A stretch of 64,000 nucleotides of DNA from Pseudacidovorax intermedius (GTDB taxonomy: Bacteria; Pseudomonadota; Gammaproteobacteria; Burkholderiales; Burkholderiaceae_C). This document shows, in pieces, positions 9,835-19,554 of the stretch. Numbering within the stretch: position 1 is the stretch's first letter; the number at the start of each line of letters is the position of its first letter. Below the pieces are notes generated by a model, which made no database searches, was not told the origin of the DNA, and saw nothing but the letters and a program-made list of their open reading frames with translations. Location of the stretch: positions 487,778 to 551,777 of the forward strand of contig NZ_QQAV01000003.1 of assembly GCF_003350475.1 (NCBI RefSeq). Reading direction: 5' to 3'. The position numbers were made by a program, and so were the translations under genes.

Positions 9835-10269
9835 TCAACGGAGGGCGAGCGCGGCCACCATGGCCGACTCCGCCGCAGGCAGACGGGCCTGTACGCCCTG
9901 CTCGCGCACCATGTCGCGCGCCCGGCGCGCCTCCGCCCAGACGGGCGAGGGGAAGTGGCTGTCCCAGTCGAAGCGGGAGATCACGTGCCAGTGCAGGTGC
10001 GGGACCATGTTGCCGAGCGTGGCCACGTTCATCTTGGCGGGCGCCAGCGCATCGCGCAGCGCACGCTCCACGGCCACCACCACCCGCATGCATTCGGCAC
10101 GCTCGTCGTCGGACAGGTCGGAGAACTCCGCCACATGCGCCGTCCAGACCACGCGGTAGAAGGCCGGAAAGCCCGCCTCTTGCGCATGGATCACGCGCCA
10201 CTGCGCGCCCTCGGCGACCACACGGCCGCCGGGCTCGGCGCACAGTGGGCAGCCCGCCAACGCGCTCAC
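9835..10269 (-). CDS. HIT family nucleotide-binding protein
   Basis: A 144-residue histidine-triad protein. The signature His91-x-His93-x-His95 ([11 protein letters not shown]) is intact, so nucleotide phosphoramidase or dinucleotide hydrolase activity is expected; the natural substrate is unknown. An N-terminal CPLC pair (residues 7 and 10) could bind zinc as in HINT proteins. The start overlaps the stop of the large DUF3683 gene by ATGA, so its translation probably depends on that long message. GC content and codon use match the neighbours. Confidence 0.92.
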   Translation of the reverse strand: MSALAGCPLCAEPGGRVVAEGAQWRVIHAQEAGFPAFYRVVWTAHVAEFSDLSDDERAECMRVVVAVERALRDALAPAKMNVATLGNMVPHLHWHVISRFDWDSHFPSPVWAEARRARDMVREQGVQARLPAAESAMVAALALR

Positions 10270-13200
10270 ACCAGCACCCGCTCGATGCCACCCGCGTTGG
10301 CGGCCGACACGTACTCGGGCATCCAGTTCTCGCCCAGGATGCGGCGCGCCATCTCGACCACGATGTAGTCGGCTTCGAGCAGGCCGTTGTTCAGGTCATT
10401 GCCGTAGCGCGACAGGCCCTGCAGGCAGCTGGGGCAGCTGGTGAGGATCTTCACGTCGCCCTGCGCCGGCAGCGCATGGGTGGCGCGCAGCGCGGCCTCG
10501 CCCTTCTTCAGCTCCTCTTCCTTGCGGAAGCGGATCTGCGTGGAGATGTCGGGCCGCGTCACGCCGAGCGTGCCCGACTCGCCGCAGCAGCGATCGCTCT
10601 TGAGCACCTGGTCGCCTACCAGCGACTTGACCGTCTTCATCGGGTCCTGCAGCTTCATGGGCGTGTGGCAGGGGTCGTGGTAGAGGTAGGCGGCGGCGTT
10701 GGCCTCGAGCTTGATGCCCTTCTCCAGCAGGTATTCGTGGATGTCGATGATCCGGCAGCCGGGGAAGATCTTGTCGAACTGGTAGCCCTGCAGCTGGTCG
10801 TAGCAGGTGCCGCAGCTGACCACCACGGTCTTGATGTCCAGGTAGTTGAGCGTGTTGGCGACGCGGTGGAACAGCACCCGGTTGTCGGTGATCATCTGCT
10901 CGGCCTTGTCGAACTGGCCCGAGCCGCGCTGCGGATAGCCGCAGCACAGGTAGCCCGGCGGCAGCACCGTCTGCACGCCCGCATGCCACAGCATGGCCTG
11001 CGTCGCCAGGCCCACCTGCGAGAACAGCCGCTCCGAGCCGCAGCCCGGGAAGTAGAAGACCGCCTCGGTCTCGGGCGTCGTGGCCTTGGGGTCGCGGATG
11101 ATCGGGACGTAGTCGGCGTCCTCGATGTCCAGCAGCGCGCGGGCCGTCTTCTTGGGCAGGCCGCCGGGCATCTTCTTGTTGACGAAGTGGATGACCTGTT
11201 CCTTGATCGGCGCCGCGCCCAGGCTGGCGGGCGGATGCGCGGTCTGCTTCTTGGCGGCGGGACGCAGCAGGTCGTTGGCCAGGCGCTGGGCCTTGAAGCC
11301 CACTTCCACCATGCCGGTGCGCATGGCCTTGATGGTCGACGGATTGGTCGCGTTGAGGAAGAACATGGCCGCCGCGTTGCCGGGGCGGAAGCTCTTCTGG
11401 CCCATCTTGCGCAGCAGGTTGCGCATGTTCATCGACACGTCGCCGAAGTCGATCTTCACCGGGCAGGGCGTGAGGCACTTGTGGCAGACCGTGCAGTGGT
11501 CGGCCACGTCCTCGAACTCCTGCCAGTGCTGGATCGACACGCCGCGGCGCGTCTGCTCCTCGTACAGGAAGGCCTCCACCAGCAGCGAGGTGGCGAGGAT
11601 CTTGTTGCGCGGGCTGTAGAGCAGGTTGGCGCGCGGCACATGGGTGGCGCACACCGGCTTGCACTTGCCGCAGCGCAGGCAGTCCTTGACCGAGTCGGCG
11701 ATGGCGCCGATGTCGGACTGCTGCATGATGATCGACTCGTGCCCCATCAACCCGAAGCTGGGCGTGTAGGCATTGGTCAGGTCGGCATGGCGGGCGTCGG
11801 CCGGGGCCGCATCGCCGCGCAGCAGCTTGCCCTTGTTGAAGCGGCCTTCAGGGTCGACTTGCTGCTTGTACTGCGCGAAGGGCGCCAGCTCCTCGTCCGA
11901 GAGGAACTCCAGCTTGGTGATGCCGATGCCGTGCTCGCCCGAGATCACGCCGTCCAGGCTGCGCGCGAGCTTCATGATGCGCTCCACGGCCTCGTGCGCC
12001 GTCTGCAGCATCTCGTAGTCGTCGCTGTTGACGGGGATGTTGGTGTGCACGTTGCCGTCGCCGGCATGCATGTGCAGCGCCACCCACACGCGGCCCTTGA
12101 GCACGCGCTTGTGGATGGCCTCACACTCGGCCAGGATGGGCGCAAATTCGCTGCCACCGAAGATCTTGGCCAGCGGGGCGCGGATCTCGGTCTTCCAGCT
12201 GGCGCGCAGCGCATGGTCCTGCAGCTGCGGGAACAGCGCTTCCACGTCCCCCAACCAGCTCTGCCAGCGGCCGCGCACCTCGCGCACCAGCGCCACGGCT
12301 TGCTGCACGCGGCCTTCCAGCAGCTCGGCGGCCGGGATCTCGTGCGCGTCGTCGCTCTTGCCCAGCGGCAGGTTGCCGCGCGACAGGAAGGCTTCCAGCT
12401 CGTGCGTCAGGCGAATCTTGTTGCGCAGCGACAGCTCGATGTTGATGCGATCGATGCCGTCGGTGTACTCGGCCATCCGCGGCAGCGGGATCACCACGTC
12501 CTCGTTGATCTTGAAGGCGTTGGTGTGGCGGCTGATGGCCGCGGTGCGCTTGCGGTCCAGCCAGAACTTCTTGCGCGCCTCGGGGCTGATGGCGATGAAG
12601 CCTTCGCCCGAGCGCGAGTTGGCGATGCGCACCACCTCGCTGGTGACGCGGGCCACCGCATCGGCATCGTCGCCGCTGATGTCGCCGAAGAGCACCATCT
12701 TGGGCAGGCCGCCGCCGTGCTTCTTGCTCTTGGTGGCGTAGCCCACGGCCTTGAGATAGCGGTCGTCCAGGTGCTCCAGGCCCGCCAGCAGCACGCCCGA
12801 ACGCTTCTGCTCGGCAAACATGAAGTCCTTGATCTCGACGATCGAGGGCACCGCGTCCTTGGCATTGCCGAAGAACTCCAGGCAGACGGTGCGGGTGTGG
12901 GCCGGCATGCGGTGCACCACCCAGCGGCAGCTGGTAATCAGGCCGTCGCAGCCTTCCTTCTGGATGCCGGGCAGGCCGGCCAGGAACTTGTCGGTGACGT
13001 CTTTGCCCAGGCCTTCCTTGCGGAAGGTGCGGCCGGGAATCTCCAGGCGTTCGGTGCGCAGCGGCGTGCGGCCATCGGCGGCGAAGTACTGGAGCTCGAA
13101 GACGGCGCTGTCGACGTCATGGATCTTGCCCAGGTTGTGGCCCAGGCGTGTGACTTCGAGCCACTCGGCCTGCGGCGTGACCATGCGCCAGGAGGCCAGG

Positions 13201-14144
13201 TTGTCCAGCGCCGTGCCCCACAGCACGGCCTTCTTGCCGCCCGCATTCATGGCCACGTTGCCGCCCACGCAGGAGGCCTCGGCCGAGGTCGGGTCGACCG
13301 CGAAGACGAAGCCTGCGCGTTCGGCCGCATCGGCCACGCGCTGCGTGACGACGCCGGCCTCGGTCCAGATGGTGGGCACCGGGCCGTCCAGGCCCGGCAG
13401 GTTCACCATCTCGACCTCGGTCATGGCCTCGAGCTTCTCGGTGTTGATCACCACGCTCTTCCAGGTCAGCGGGATGGCGCCGCCGGTGTAACCGGTGCCG
13501 CCCCCGCGCGGGATGATGGTGAGCCCGAGCTCGATGCAGGCGGCCACCAGCGCGGCCATCTCGGCCTCGGTGTCGGGCACCAGCACGACGAAGGGGTATT
13601 CGACCCGCCAGTCGGTGGCGTCGGTCACATGGGCCACGCGCGAGAGGCCGTCGAACTTGATGTTGTCGCGCGCCGTGCAGCGGCGCAGCACGCGCTGGGC
13701 CTTCTGGCGCAGGGCCGCGAGTTCGTCGAAGTGGGCAGAGAAGCCGTCGATGGCCTGCTGCACCAGCACCAGCAGCTCGCCCACCAGCGTGTCGCGCTGG
13801 GCGTCGTCCTGCGGCGTGCGGCGGCGCTGCACCTCGGTCAGGCGGTGGCGCAGGGCCTCGACCAGCTGGCCGCGGCGGCGCGGGTTGTCCAGCAGGTCAT
13901 CCACCAGGTAGGGGTTGCGCTGCACCACCCAGATGTCGCCCAGCACCTCGTACAGCATGCGGGCGGAGCGGCCCGTGCGGCGCTCGTCACGCAGGCTCTG
14001 CAGCAGCTCCCAGGCCCGGCTGCCGAGCAGCCGGATCACGATCTCGCGGTCGGAGAAGCTGGTGTAGTTGTACGGAATCTCGCGCAGACGCGCCGGCTCG
14101 GCGGCCTGCGACAGCAGCGCATTGAGCGCGGTCGGGGCATTCAT
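10266..14144 (-). CDS. DUF3683 FAD-linked oxidase / Fe-S oxidoreductase fusion
   Basis: A 1292-residue multi-domain redox protein. In order it has an N-terminal DUF3683 region (about 1-170) and a PCMH-type FAD-binding domain with [17 protein letters not shown] (about 210-226) and [13 protein letters not shown] (about 291-303). An FAD-oxidase C-terminal domain ends in the [15 protein letters not shown] block. A ferredoxin-like part has two CxxCxxC sets ([11 protein letters not shown] near 818, [11 protein letters not shown] near 885). Two CCG domains follow ([10 protein letters not shown] near 1067, CCGESGTLG near 1185). This fuses what are separate GlcD- and GlcF-like subunits elsewhere, so it probably oxidises a D-2-hydroxyacid and passes electrons to a quinone or cytochrome. 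Substrate unknown. It is followed by the overlapping HIT gene. Confidence 0.92.
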   Translation of the reverse strand: MNAPTALNALLSQAAEPARLREIPYNYTSFSDREIVIRLLGSRAWELLQSLRDERRTGRSARMLYEVLGDIWVVQRNPYLVDDLLDNPRRRGQLVEALRHRLTEVQRRRTPQDDAQRDTLVGELLVLVQQAIDGFSAHFDELAALRQKAQRVLRRCTARDNIKFDGLSRVAHVTDATDWRVEYPFVVLVPDTEAEMAALVAACIELGLTIIPRGGGTGYTGGAIPLTWKSVVINTEKLEAMTEVEMVNLPGLDGPVPTIWTEAGVVTQRVADAAERAGFVFAVDPTSAEASCVGGNVAMNAGGKKAVLWGTALDNLASWRMVTPQAEWLEVTRLGHNLGKIHDVDSAVFELQYFAADGRTPLRTERLEIPGRTFRKEGLGKDVTDKFLAGLPGIQKEGCDGLITSCRWVVHRMPAHTRTVCLEFFGNAKDAVPSIVEIKDFMFAEQKRSGVLLAGLEHLDDRYLKAVGYATKSKKHGGGLPKMVLFGDISGDDADAVARVTSEVVRIANSRSGEGFIAISPEARKKFWLDRKRTAAISRHTNAFKINEDVVIPLPRMAEYTDGIDRINIELSLRNKIRLTHELEAFLSRGNLPLGKSDDAHEIPAAELLEGRVQQAVALVREVRGRWQSWLGDVEALFPQLQDHALRASWKTEIRAPLAKIFGGSEFAPILAECEAIHKRVLKGRVWVALHMHAGDGNVHTNIPVNSDDYEMLQTAHEAVERIMKLARSLDGVISGEHGIGITKLEFLSDEELAPFAQYKQQVDPEGRFNKGKLLRGDAAPADARHADLTNAYTPSFGLMGHESIIMQQSDIGAIADSVKDCLRCGKCKPVCATHVPRANLLYSPRNKILATSLLVEAFLYEEQTRRGVSIQHWQEFEDVADHCTVCHKCLTPCPVKIDFGDVSMNMRNLLRKMGQKSFRPGNAAAMFFLNATNPSTIKAMRTGMVEVGFKAQRLANDLLRPAAKKQTAHPPASLGAAPIKEQVIHFVNKKMPGGLPKKTARALLDIEDADYVPIIRDPKATTPETEAVFYFPGCGSERLFSQVGLATQAMLWHAGVQTVLPPGYLCCGYPQRGSGQFDKAEQMITDNRVLFHRVANTLNYLDIKTVVVSCGTCYDQLQGYQFDKIFPGCRIIDIHEYLLEKGIKLEANAAAYLYHDPCHTPMKLQDPMKTVKSLVGDQVLKSDRCCGESGTLGVTRPDISTQIRFRKEEELKKGEAALRATHALPAQGDVKILTSCPSCLQGLSRYGNDLNNGLLEADYIVVEMARRILGENWMPEYVSAANAGGIERVLV

Positions 14145-14217
14145 CGGGGGAAGGCGCCACGGCAGGGCGCCTCGCGCCCTTGAACCGGGGGGCGGATTTT
14201 AGTCGGCGAGGCCGGCG

Positions 14218-14598
14218 CTAGCGGGGAGCCGGGTCATCCTGACCGGCGCCTGCGCCGCGCTCCTCGTCGCACAGGGCCTGCGCAAGCACGGACTCGATGC
14301 GCGCCAGGCGTTCCGGCTTCAGCCCCTGCAATTGCGCAAGCGCGATGCGCCGCTCCCTGAGCAGCCACACGAACAACAACTCCAGCCGGGGATAGCGGTA
14401 GTCGTACTTGTCGCTGATCTCCCGCCGCCGGCGATGGAGCAGTTCCTGCAAGTCCCACAACTCATCGGCCGTGGACAGGGTCGCCGCAGTTTCCCGGACC
14501 TGCGCGATCAGGTCGGCGAGTTCGGATTGCAGCGCCGCGTCGAAGACGCTCCGCGCGATCTTCTTTTCCGTGGGGGACCAAGAACTGCCGTGCAACAT
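14218..14598 (-). CDS. Fluorescence recovery protein (FRP)-like helical protein
   Basis: A 126-residue helical protein. The pattern SSWSPTEKKIARSVFD, LWDLQELLHRRRREI and KYDYRYPRLELLFVWLL followed by LQGLKPERLARI corresponds block by block to the cyanobacterial fluorescence recovery protein, which speeds reversion of the active orange carotenoid protein (OCP). The Trp of the LWxLHDxL motif (here Trp48) and the following Arg cluster are kept, while the His-Asp pair is Gln51-Glu52. No OCP, carotenoid or phycobilisome gene is in the window, so the function here is unknown. The start at 14598 was chosen to fit FRP length; the frame is open further upstream but Arg-rich. The C-terminal tail after about residue 110 is acidic and unconserved. 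Assignment is from remembered family patterns. Confidence 0.7.
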   Translation of the reverse strand: MLHGSSWSPTEKKIARSVFDAALQSELADLIAQVRETAATLSTADELWDLQELLHRRRREISDKYDYRYPRLELLFVWLLRERRIALAQLQGLKPERLARIESVLAQALCDEERGAGAGQDDPAPR

Positions 14599-14796
14599 GC
14601 GATCACCATAACCGGGTTTGCACCGCGCGCTCAACTCCGTGTGCTCCACGCGGCGCATCACGCCCCGTCGGGGCGTTCGCTGGGGAGGGAGGCATTCGCA
14701 GGCGCGTCGTGCGGTTGAACCAGGGGGCATTGCAGTCGCCGCTCTACCCCGGCGCTCTCGCGAGGCCACTGAGGGTGGGCAGTGCCGGCCGGGCGG

Positions 14797-15189
14797 CTAG
14801 ACGGTGATCTCGATCCGATTGCCCTCCGGATCGAGCACGACGCTTTCGTAGTAGCCGTCGCCCGTACGCCTCGGGCCATCGAGCAACGGCGAGCCACGAC
14901 GCTGTAGCTCCCGGGTCAGCGCGTCGACCCGGGCCTCGCTGCCCACGGCCATGGCCAGATGGGTAAGCCCCATGCGCTGGCTGCCAGGTGCGGACGCAAT
15001 GGGCGCGAGGATGGTCGTGGTCATGAACTCGATGCGCGCGCCGTCCTCGAAGACCACGAAGCGGGACGCGAATCCCTTCGTGAGGTTCTGGTACAGCGGC
15101 CCAGGCTGTCCGCCGAAGGCCTCCGAATAGAAGGCGCACATGGCGTCCAGGTCGTTCACCCAAAGGGCAACGTGATCGATGCGTGGCAT
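14797..15189 (-). CDS. VOC family (glyoxalase/bleomycin-resistance fold) protein
   Basis: A 130-residue protein of the vicinal oxygen chelate fold. Both beta-alpha-beta-beta-beta modules are visible: MPRIDHVALWVNDLDAMCAF with EAFGGQPG, then GLTHLAMAVGSEARVDALTR with YYESVVLDPEGNRIEI. The metal-ligand positions of glyoxalase I are plausible (His6, Glu near FEDGARIEFM, His in LTHLA, Glu in RIEI), so a metal-dependent lyase or dioxygenase is possible, but the substrate cannot be named. The start at 15189 gives the family N-terminus. It is separated from the FRP-like gene by about 200 bp and from DUF488 by 40 bp. Confidence 0.88.
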   Translation of the reverse strand: MPRIDHVALWVNDLDAMCAFYSEAFGGQPGPLYQNLTKGFASRFVVFEDGARIEFMTTTILAPIASAPGSQRMGLTHLAMAVGSEARVDALTRELQRRGSPLLDGPRRTGDGYYESVVLDPEGNRIEITV

Positions 15190-15229
15190 AGGACTGGAGA
15201 AGGAAGCGACGGTCGCGGACAACGGATTT

Positions 15230-15631
15230 TCAAGCCCTGTCGTTGTCCGCGAACACCGCACCGCGGGCGGCGAGCAGTTCACGCAGCACCGAGCGATGAC
15301 AGCGGCTCTCATGCTCGCAGTAGCAGCCCACGGACAGGTTGGCGTCGCGCGACAGGACCGCCAGCAGGTCGAGCGACTGCTGGGCCTCCGGTGTGTTCAG
15401 CTCCGCCTTGAATTTGCGGACGAAAGCGGACCATTGCTGCGGCGTCTCGGCCTCGCGCCCCTGCTTCATGGTGTCGGCCGAGGGCGCCAGGACCGGGAAC
15501 CAGACGTCGTACCAGTTGCCCGACGCAAAGGCCGCCTTGGGCACACCGCGAGGCGGGCGGCGGACGGTTCCGATGCGCGTGCCTTCGTCGGCGGCACGCG
15601 GCGATCCCAACTGAACGACTCGAAGCGGCAT
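15230..15631 (-). CDS. DUF488 family protein
   Basis: A 133-residue protein. The N-terminus MPLRVVQLGSPRAADEGTRI, the middle NWYDVWFPVLAPS and the C-terminal VGCYCEHESRCHRSVLRELL match DUF488; the CHR triad with nearby cysteines is the family hallmark. Function is unestablished; the Cys/His pattern suggests a metal site or nuclease-like activity, but that is conjecture. It lies between the VOC gene and serA on the same strand with 143 bp to serA, so it may have its own promoter. Confidence 0.85.
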   Translation of the reverse strand: MPLRVVQLGSPRAADEGTRIGTVRRPPRGVPKAAFASGNWYDVWFPVLAPSADTMKQGREAETPQQWSAFVRKFKAELNTPEAQQSLDLLAVLSRDANLSVGCYCEHESRCHRSVLRELLAARGAVFADNDRA

Positions 15632-15774
15632 GGACGCTCCCGGCAATGACAAGGGGCGCCATCGTACGGCCACCCGCGGCAGACAGGCTGGACATCAGCC
15701 GAAGCTTTGGCAGCGTGGCATGCGGGCCCCGAGAGGCCCGGCGGCTCAAGCCAAGGCAGGCCGCGAAGCCGTGA

Positions 15775-17007
15775 CTAGAACAGCACCCGGCTCTTGATCG
15801 TCCCCGGCACCTTGGCCAGCGCCTCGTGCGCCACGTCGGACGAGGCGGCGTCCACATCGGTCACCACGTAGCCCACCTTGTCGTTGGTCTGCAGGTACTG
15901 CGCCGCGATGTTGATATGGTGGTCGGCAAAGACCTGGTTCACCGCCGACAGCACGCCGGGCACGTTGCGGTGGATGTGCAGCAGACGGTGCTTGCCCGGG
16001 TGCGCCGGCAGCGCCACTTCGGGAAAGTTGACCGAGCGTGTGGTGGTGCCGTTGTCGCTGTAGCGCACCAGCTTCTCCGCCACCTCGACGCCGATGTTGG
16101 CCTGGGCCTCCATGGTCGAGCCGCCGATGTGCGGCGTGAGGATCACGTTGTCCAGCCCGCGCAGCGCCGACTGGAACTCGTCCTTGTTGCTCTTGGGCTC
16201 CTTGGGGAAGACGTCGATGGCAGCGCCCAGCAGCCGGCGCTCGCGCAGGGCCGCGGCCAGCGCCTCGATGACCACCACCGTACCGCGCGAGGCATTGATG
16301 AGGATGGCGCCCGGCTTCATGGCCGCGAGCTCGGCCTCGCCAATCATCCATTGCGTGGAAGGCAGCTCGGGCACATGCAGGCTCACGATGTCGGACTGGG
16401 CCAGCAGTTCTTCAAGGCTGCGGGCCTGGCGCGCATTGCCCAGCGGCAGCTTGGCCACCACGTCGTGAAAGACCACATGCATGCCCAGTGCCTCGGCCAG
16501 CACCGACAGCTGCGCGCCGATGGACCCATAGCCCACGATGCCCAGCGTCTTGCCGCGGATCTCGAAGGCGTTGTCGGCGGTCTTGAGCCAGCCGCCGCGA
16601 TGGGCCGCCGCGTTCTTCTCGGGCACCCCGCGCAGCAGCAGGATGGCCTCCGCCAGCACCAGCTCGGCCACCGAGCGGGTGTTGGAGTACGGTGCGTTGA
16701 ACACGGCCACGCCGTGCTCGCGCGCCGCGTCCAGGTCGATCTGGTTGGTGCCGATGCAGAAGGCCCCGACGGCCACCAGCTTGGGCGCCGCCGCGAACAC
16801 TTCGGCCGTGAGCTGGGTGCGCGAGCGGATACCCAGGAAGTGCACGTCGGCCAGGCGGGCCTTGAGCTCTTCGCCTTCGAGCGCACCGGGCAGCACCTCC
16901 ACCTGGGTGTAGCCGGAGGCCTGCAGCAGTTCGACCGCGGAGGGATGGATGCCTTCCAGCAACAGGAACTTGATCTTGGCCTTGTCCAGCGAGGTGGTCT
17001 TCGTCAT
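15775..17007 (-). CDS. serA: D-3-phosphoglycerate dehydrogenase
   Basis: An NAD-dependent enzyme of 410 residues, the same length as E. coli SerA, catalysing the first step of serine synthesis. It begins MTKTTSLDKAKIKFLLLEGI. The dinucleotide-binding GYGSIG is at 159-164. Catalytic Arg, Glu and His regions are present (NASRGTVV, DVFPKEP, LTPHIGGST). The C-terminal ACT domain (HIHRNVPGVLSAVNQVFADH) indicates serine feedback inhibition. The alternative Met three codons upstream cannot be excluded. It is transcribed away from the ugp operon from a shared 200-bp intergenic region. Confidence 0.97.
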   Translation of the reverse strand: MTKTTSLDKAKIKFLLLEGIHPSAVELLQASGYTQVEVLPGALEGEELKARLADVHFLGIRSRTQLTAEVFAAAPKLVAVGAFCIGTNQIDLDAAREHGVAVFNAPYSNTRSVAELVLAEAILLLRGVPEKNAAAHRGGWLKTADNAFEIRGKTLGIVGYGSIGAQLSVLAEALGMHVVFHDVVAKLPLGNARQARSLEELLAQSDIVSLHVPELPSTQWMIGEAELAAMKPGAILINASRGTVVVIEALAAALRERRLLGAAIDVFPKEPKSNKDEFQSALRGLDNVILTPHIGGSTMEAQANIGVEVAEKLVRYSDNGTTTRSVNFPEVALPAHPGKHRLLHIHRNVPGVLSAVNQVFADHHINIAAQYLQTNDKVGYVVTDVDAASSDVAHEALAKVPGTIKSRVLF

Positions 17008-17076
17008 GCCCGGCATCAACACGTTTGTCAAAACGGTCGAGTATGGTTCAAGCCTGCTGCACCGCCGCAGCGCGGC

Positions 17077-17098
17077 CGGCCCGCCCCGGCCGCAAAAA
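17077..17098. other. GC-rich inverted repeat between serA and ugpB
   Basis: GCGGCCGG and CCGGCCGC flank a 6-nt loop. The + strand copy is followed by AAAAAGGG and the minus copy is preceded by T residues, so it is not a terminator for either neighbour. It may be a leader hairpin of serA or a protein site; undetermined. Confidence 0.35.
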
Positions 17099-17151
17099 GG
17101 GTTTCCCCGCTTGAGCATGGACCGCCTGCCATGCGACAACCCGCCGTCACG

Positions 17152-17169
17152 CTGTCACAGAACAGCCAT
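17152..17169 (+). promoter_or_regulatory. Pho-box-like PhoB site upstream of ugpB
   Basis: CTGTCAC, four bases (AGAA), then CAGCCAT. It fits the classical Pho box of two 7-bp CTGTCAT-like repeats 11 bp apart, with 6/7 and 5/7 matches. It sits 38 bp upstream of the ugpB ATG. In E. coli the ugp operon belongs to the Pho regulon, so control by phosphate starvation is plausible. The exact -10 is unclear. Confidence 0.5.
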
Positions 17170-17207
17170 AGTCTCTTCACTTTTGTCATTCGCATCCAGG
17201 AGTCTTC

Positions 17208-18518
17208 ATGCGATTCACGCAACTTGCTGCAGCCGCCACCGTGGCCGTCATGGCCGCCGTTCCGGCGCACGCACAGACCGAGATCCAGTGGTGGCACGCC
17301 ATGAGCGGCCCGCTGGGCGAGTGGGTCAACGACCTCGCCAAGCAGTACAACGAAAGTCAGAAGGAATACAAGGTCGTGCCCACCTTCAAGGGCACCTATG
17401 ACGAGTCGATGACGGCCGCCATTGCCGCCTTCCGCTCGGGCAATGCGCCGCACATCCTGCAGGTCTTCGAAGTGGGCACCGCCACCATGATGGCCTCCAA
17501 GGCCGCCATCAAGCCGGTCGCCGAGGTGATGAAGGAAAGCGGCGTGAGCTTCGATCCCAAGGCCTACATCCCCGCCGTGGCCGGCTACTACACCGCGCCC
17601 AACGGCCAGATGCTGAGCCTGCCCTTCAACAGCTCGACGACGATCTTCTACTACAACAAGGACGCCTTCAAGGCGGCCGGTCTCGACCCCGAGAAGGCGC
17701 CCAAGACCTGGCCTGAGGTCGTCGCCGCCGCCGCCAAGCTCAAGGCCAGCGGCCACAAGTGCCCCTTCACCACCAGCTGGATCAGCTGGACGCAGCTGGA
17801 GAGCTTCTCGACCTGGCACAACACGCTGTTCGCGACGCGCAACAACGGCTTCGGCGGCACCGACGCACGTCTGGCCTTCAACTCGCCGCTGCATGTGCGC
17901 CACTTCGAGAACCTGGCCAACATGGCCAAGCAGGGCCTGTTCGTCTACAAGGGCCGCGGCAACGTGCCGGACGCCGCCTTCCCGGCCGGCGAGTGCGCCA
18001 TGATGACGGGCTCGTCGGGCCTGTATGCCCGCGTGGCCAAGGACGCCAAGTTCGCCTATGGCCTGTCCACCCTGCCCTACTACCCCGACGTCGAAGGTTC
18101 GCCGCAGAACACCGTGATCGGCGGCGCCAGCCTGTGGGTCATGGCCGGCAAGAAGCCCGCCGAATACAAGGGCGTGGCGGACTTCTTCAAGTTCCTGTCC
18201 AACGCCGACGTGCAATCGGCCAGCCACAAGCGCACCGGCTACCTTCCGATCACCCTGGCCGCCTACGAGCTGACCGAGAAGTCGGGCTTCTACAAGGAGA
18301 AGCCGGGCACCGATGTGGCCGTGACGCAGATGATCCGCAAGACCACCGACAAGTCGCGCGGCATCCGCCTGGGCAACTTCGTGCAGATCCGCACCATCAT
18401 CGACGAGGAAACCGAACAGATCTGGTCGGGCAAGAAGAGCGCCAAGGAAGCGCTGGACGCCGCGGTGCAACGTGGCAACGAGCAGCTGGAGCGTTTCCAG
18501 AAGGCGAACCGGAGCTGA
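17208..18518 (+). CDS. ugpB: sn-Glycerol-3-phosphate ABC transporter, periplasmic binding protein UgpB
   Basis: A secreted solute receptor of 436 residues (E. coli UgpB 438). The signal peptide is MRFTQLAAAATVAVMAAVPA followed by HAQ. The mature start TEIQWWHAMSGPLGEWVNDL is the classic UgpB N-terminus, and ILQVFEVGTATMMAS and GGASLWVMAGKKPAEYKGVA are further family blocks. It delivers glycerol-3-phosphate and related diesters to UgpAE. CCAGGAGTC precedes the ATG. It is the first ugp gene, behind a Pho-box-like site. A strong terminator follows, which should make the receptor more abundant than the membrane subunits. Confidence 0.97.
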   Translation: MRFTQLAAAATVAVMAAVPAHAQTEIQWWHAMSGPLGEWVNDLAKQYNESQKEYKVVPTFKGTYDESMTAAIAAFRSGNAPHILQVFEVGTATMMASKAAIKPVAEVMKESGVSFDPKAYIPAVAGYYTAPNGQMLSLPFNSSTTIFYYNKDAFKAAGLDPEKAPKTWPEVVAAAAKLKASGHKCPFTTSWISWTQLESFSTWHNTLFATRNNGFGGTDARLAFNSPLHVRHFENLANMAKQGLFVYKGRGNVPDAAFPAGECAMMTGSSGLYARVAKDAKFAYGLSTLPYYPDVEGSPQNTVIGGASLWVMAGKKPAEYKGVADFFKFLSNADVQSASHKRTGYLPITLAAYELTEKSGFYKEKPGTDVAVTQMIRKTTDKSRGIRLGNFVQIRTIIDEETEQIWSGKKSAKEALDAAVQRGNEQLERFQKANRS

Positions 18519-18619
18519 TGCCCTCCGCCCGGCTCGCGGCATGCCAGCGGCCTTCGCCTGCCCGTCCCAACCGGCGGGCAGTCGAGCTGCCGGCAAGCTG
18601 ACACCGCAGTAGACTCGCA

Positions 18620-18654
18620 CGCCCGCGCTGACGCCAGCCGGGCGTTTTCGTTTT
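18620..18654 (+). terminator. Intrinsic terminator/attenuator between ugpB and ugpA
   Basis: CGCCCG pairs with CGGGCG and the inner GCTG with CAGC around an ACGC loop, directly followed by TTTTCGTTTTC. This is a good Rho-independent structure placed only 10 bp before the ugpA start, so partial read-through is implied. Confidence 0.75.
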
Positions 18655-18663
18655 CAGAGCCCC

Positions 18664-19545
18664 ATGGAAAAACGCGTCCTCTTCCGATCCTCCTGGCTGC
18701 CCTGGGTGCTCATCGCGCCGCAGATGGCGGTGATCCTGGTCTTCTTCTTCTGGCCCGCCAGCCAGGCAGTGCTGCAGTCGATGCAGAGCGAGGACGCCTT
18801 CGGCACGTCGACCGTGTTCGTGGGGCTGGAGAACTTCCAGCACCTGTTCCAGGACCCGGCCTACATCGAGTCCTTCAAGGTCACGGCCATCTTCTCGGTG
18901 CTGGTGGCCGGCTGCGGCATCGCGCTGTCGCTGGTGCTGGCCATCTTTGCCGACCGCATCCTGCGCGGGGCGCTGGCATACAAGACCTTCCTGATCATTC
19001 CCTATGCCGTGGCACCCGCCGTGGCGGGGGTGCTCTGGGTGTTCATGTTCTCGCCCTCCATCGGCGTCGTGGCCTACGGCCTGCGCAAGATGGGCTACGA
19101 CTGGAACCACCTGATCAACTCCAACCAGGCGCTGTCGCTGATCGTGGTCGCGGCGGTGTGGAAGCAGATCTCCTACAACTTCCTGTTCTTCCTGGCCGGC
19201 CTGCAGTCGATACCGAAGGCGCTGATCGAGGCGGCCTCCATCGACGGCGCCGGGCCGCTGCGACGCTTCTGGACCATCCAGTTCCCGCTGCTGTCGCCCA
19301 CCACCTTCTTCCTGCTCGTGATCAACGTGGTGTATGCCTTCTTCGACACCTTCGCGCTGGTGCATGCCACCACCGAGGGCGGCCCGGGGCGCGACACGGC
19401 CATCCTGGTCTACAAGGTCTGGCATGACGGCTTCCGCGCGCTCGACCTCGGCGGCTCGGCCGCGCAGTCGGTGGTGCTGATGCTGATCGTGGTTGCGCTG
19501 ACGGTGGTGCAGTTCCGCTACGTCGAGAAGAAGGTGCAGTACTGA
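18664..19545 (+). CDS. ugpA: sn-Glycerol-3-phosphate ABC transporter permease UgpA
   Basis: One of the two inner-membrane subunits of the Ugp importer, 293 residues with about six transmembrane helices. It begins [20 protein letters not shown]. The permease EAA motif facing the ATPase is [20 protein letters not shown] (about 190-210). [20 protein letters not shown] precedes it. It lies 145 bp after ugpB, with the intrinsic terminator in between, and is followed by a 160-bp gap holding a twin-hairpin repeat before ugpE. Subunit partner UgpE is encoded next. Confidence 0.96.
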   Translation: MEKRVLFRSSWLPWVLIAPQMAVILVFFFWPASQAVLQSMQSEDAFGTSTVFVGLENFQHLFQDPAYIESFKVTAIFSVLVAGCGIALSLVLAIFADRILRGALAYKTFLIIPYAVAPAVAGVLWVFMFSPSIGVVAYGLRKMGYDWNHLINSNQALSLIVVAAVWKQISYNFLFFLAGLQSIPKALIEAASIDGAGPLRRFWTIQFPLLSPTTFFLLVINVVYAFFDTFALVHATTEGGPGRDTAILVYKVWHDGFRALDLGGSAAQSVVLMLIVVALTVVQFRYVEKKVQY

Positions 19546-19554
19546 TGATGAGGC

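Noticed and set aside
8532..14183. 1883-codon open frame on the plus strand, and similar long frames such as 253-2760 and 18397-20673 (minus)
   Set aside because: They run opposite or across well-identified genes, have His/Gln/Arg/Ala-rich composition without family resemblance, and arise from the third-position GC bias that removes stop codons in shadow frames.
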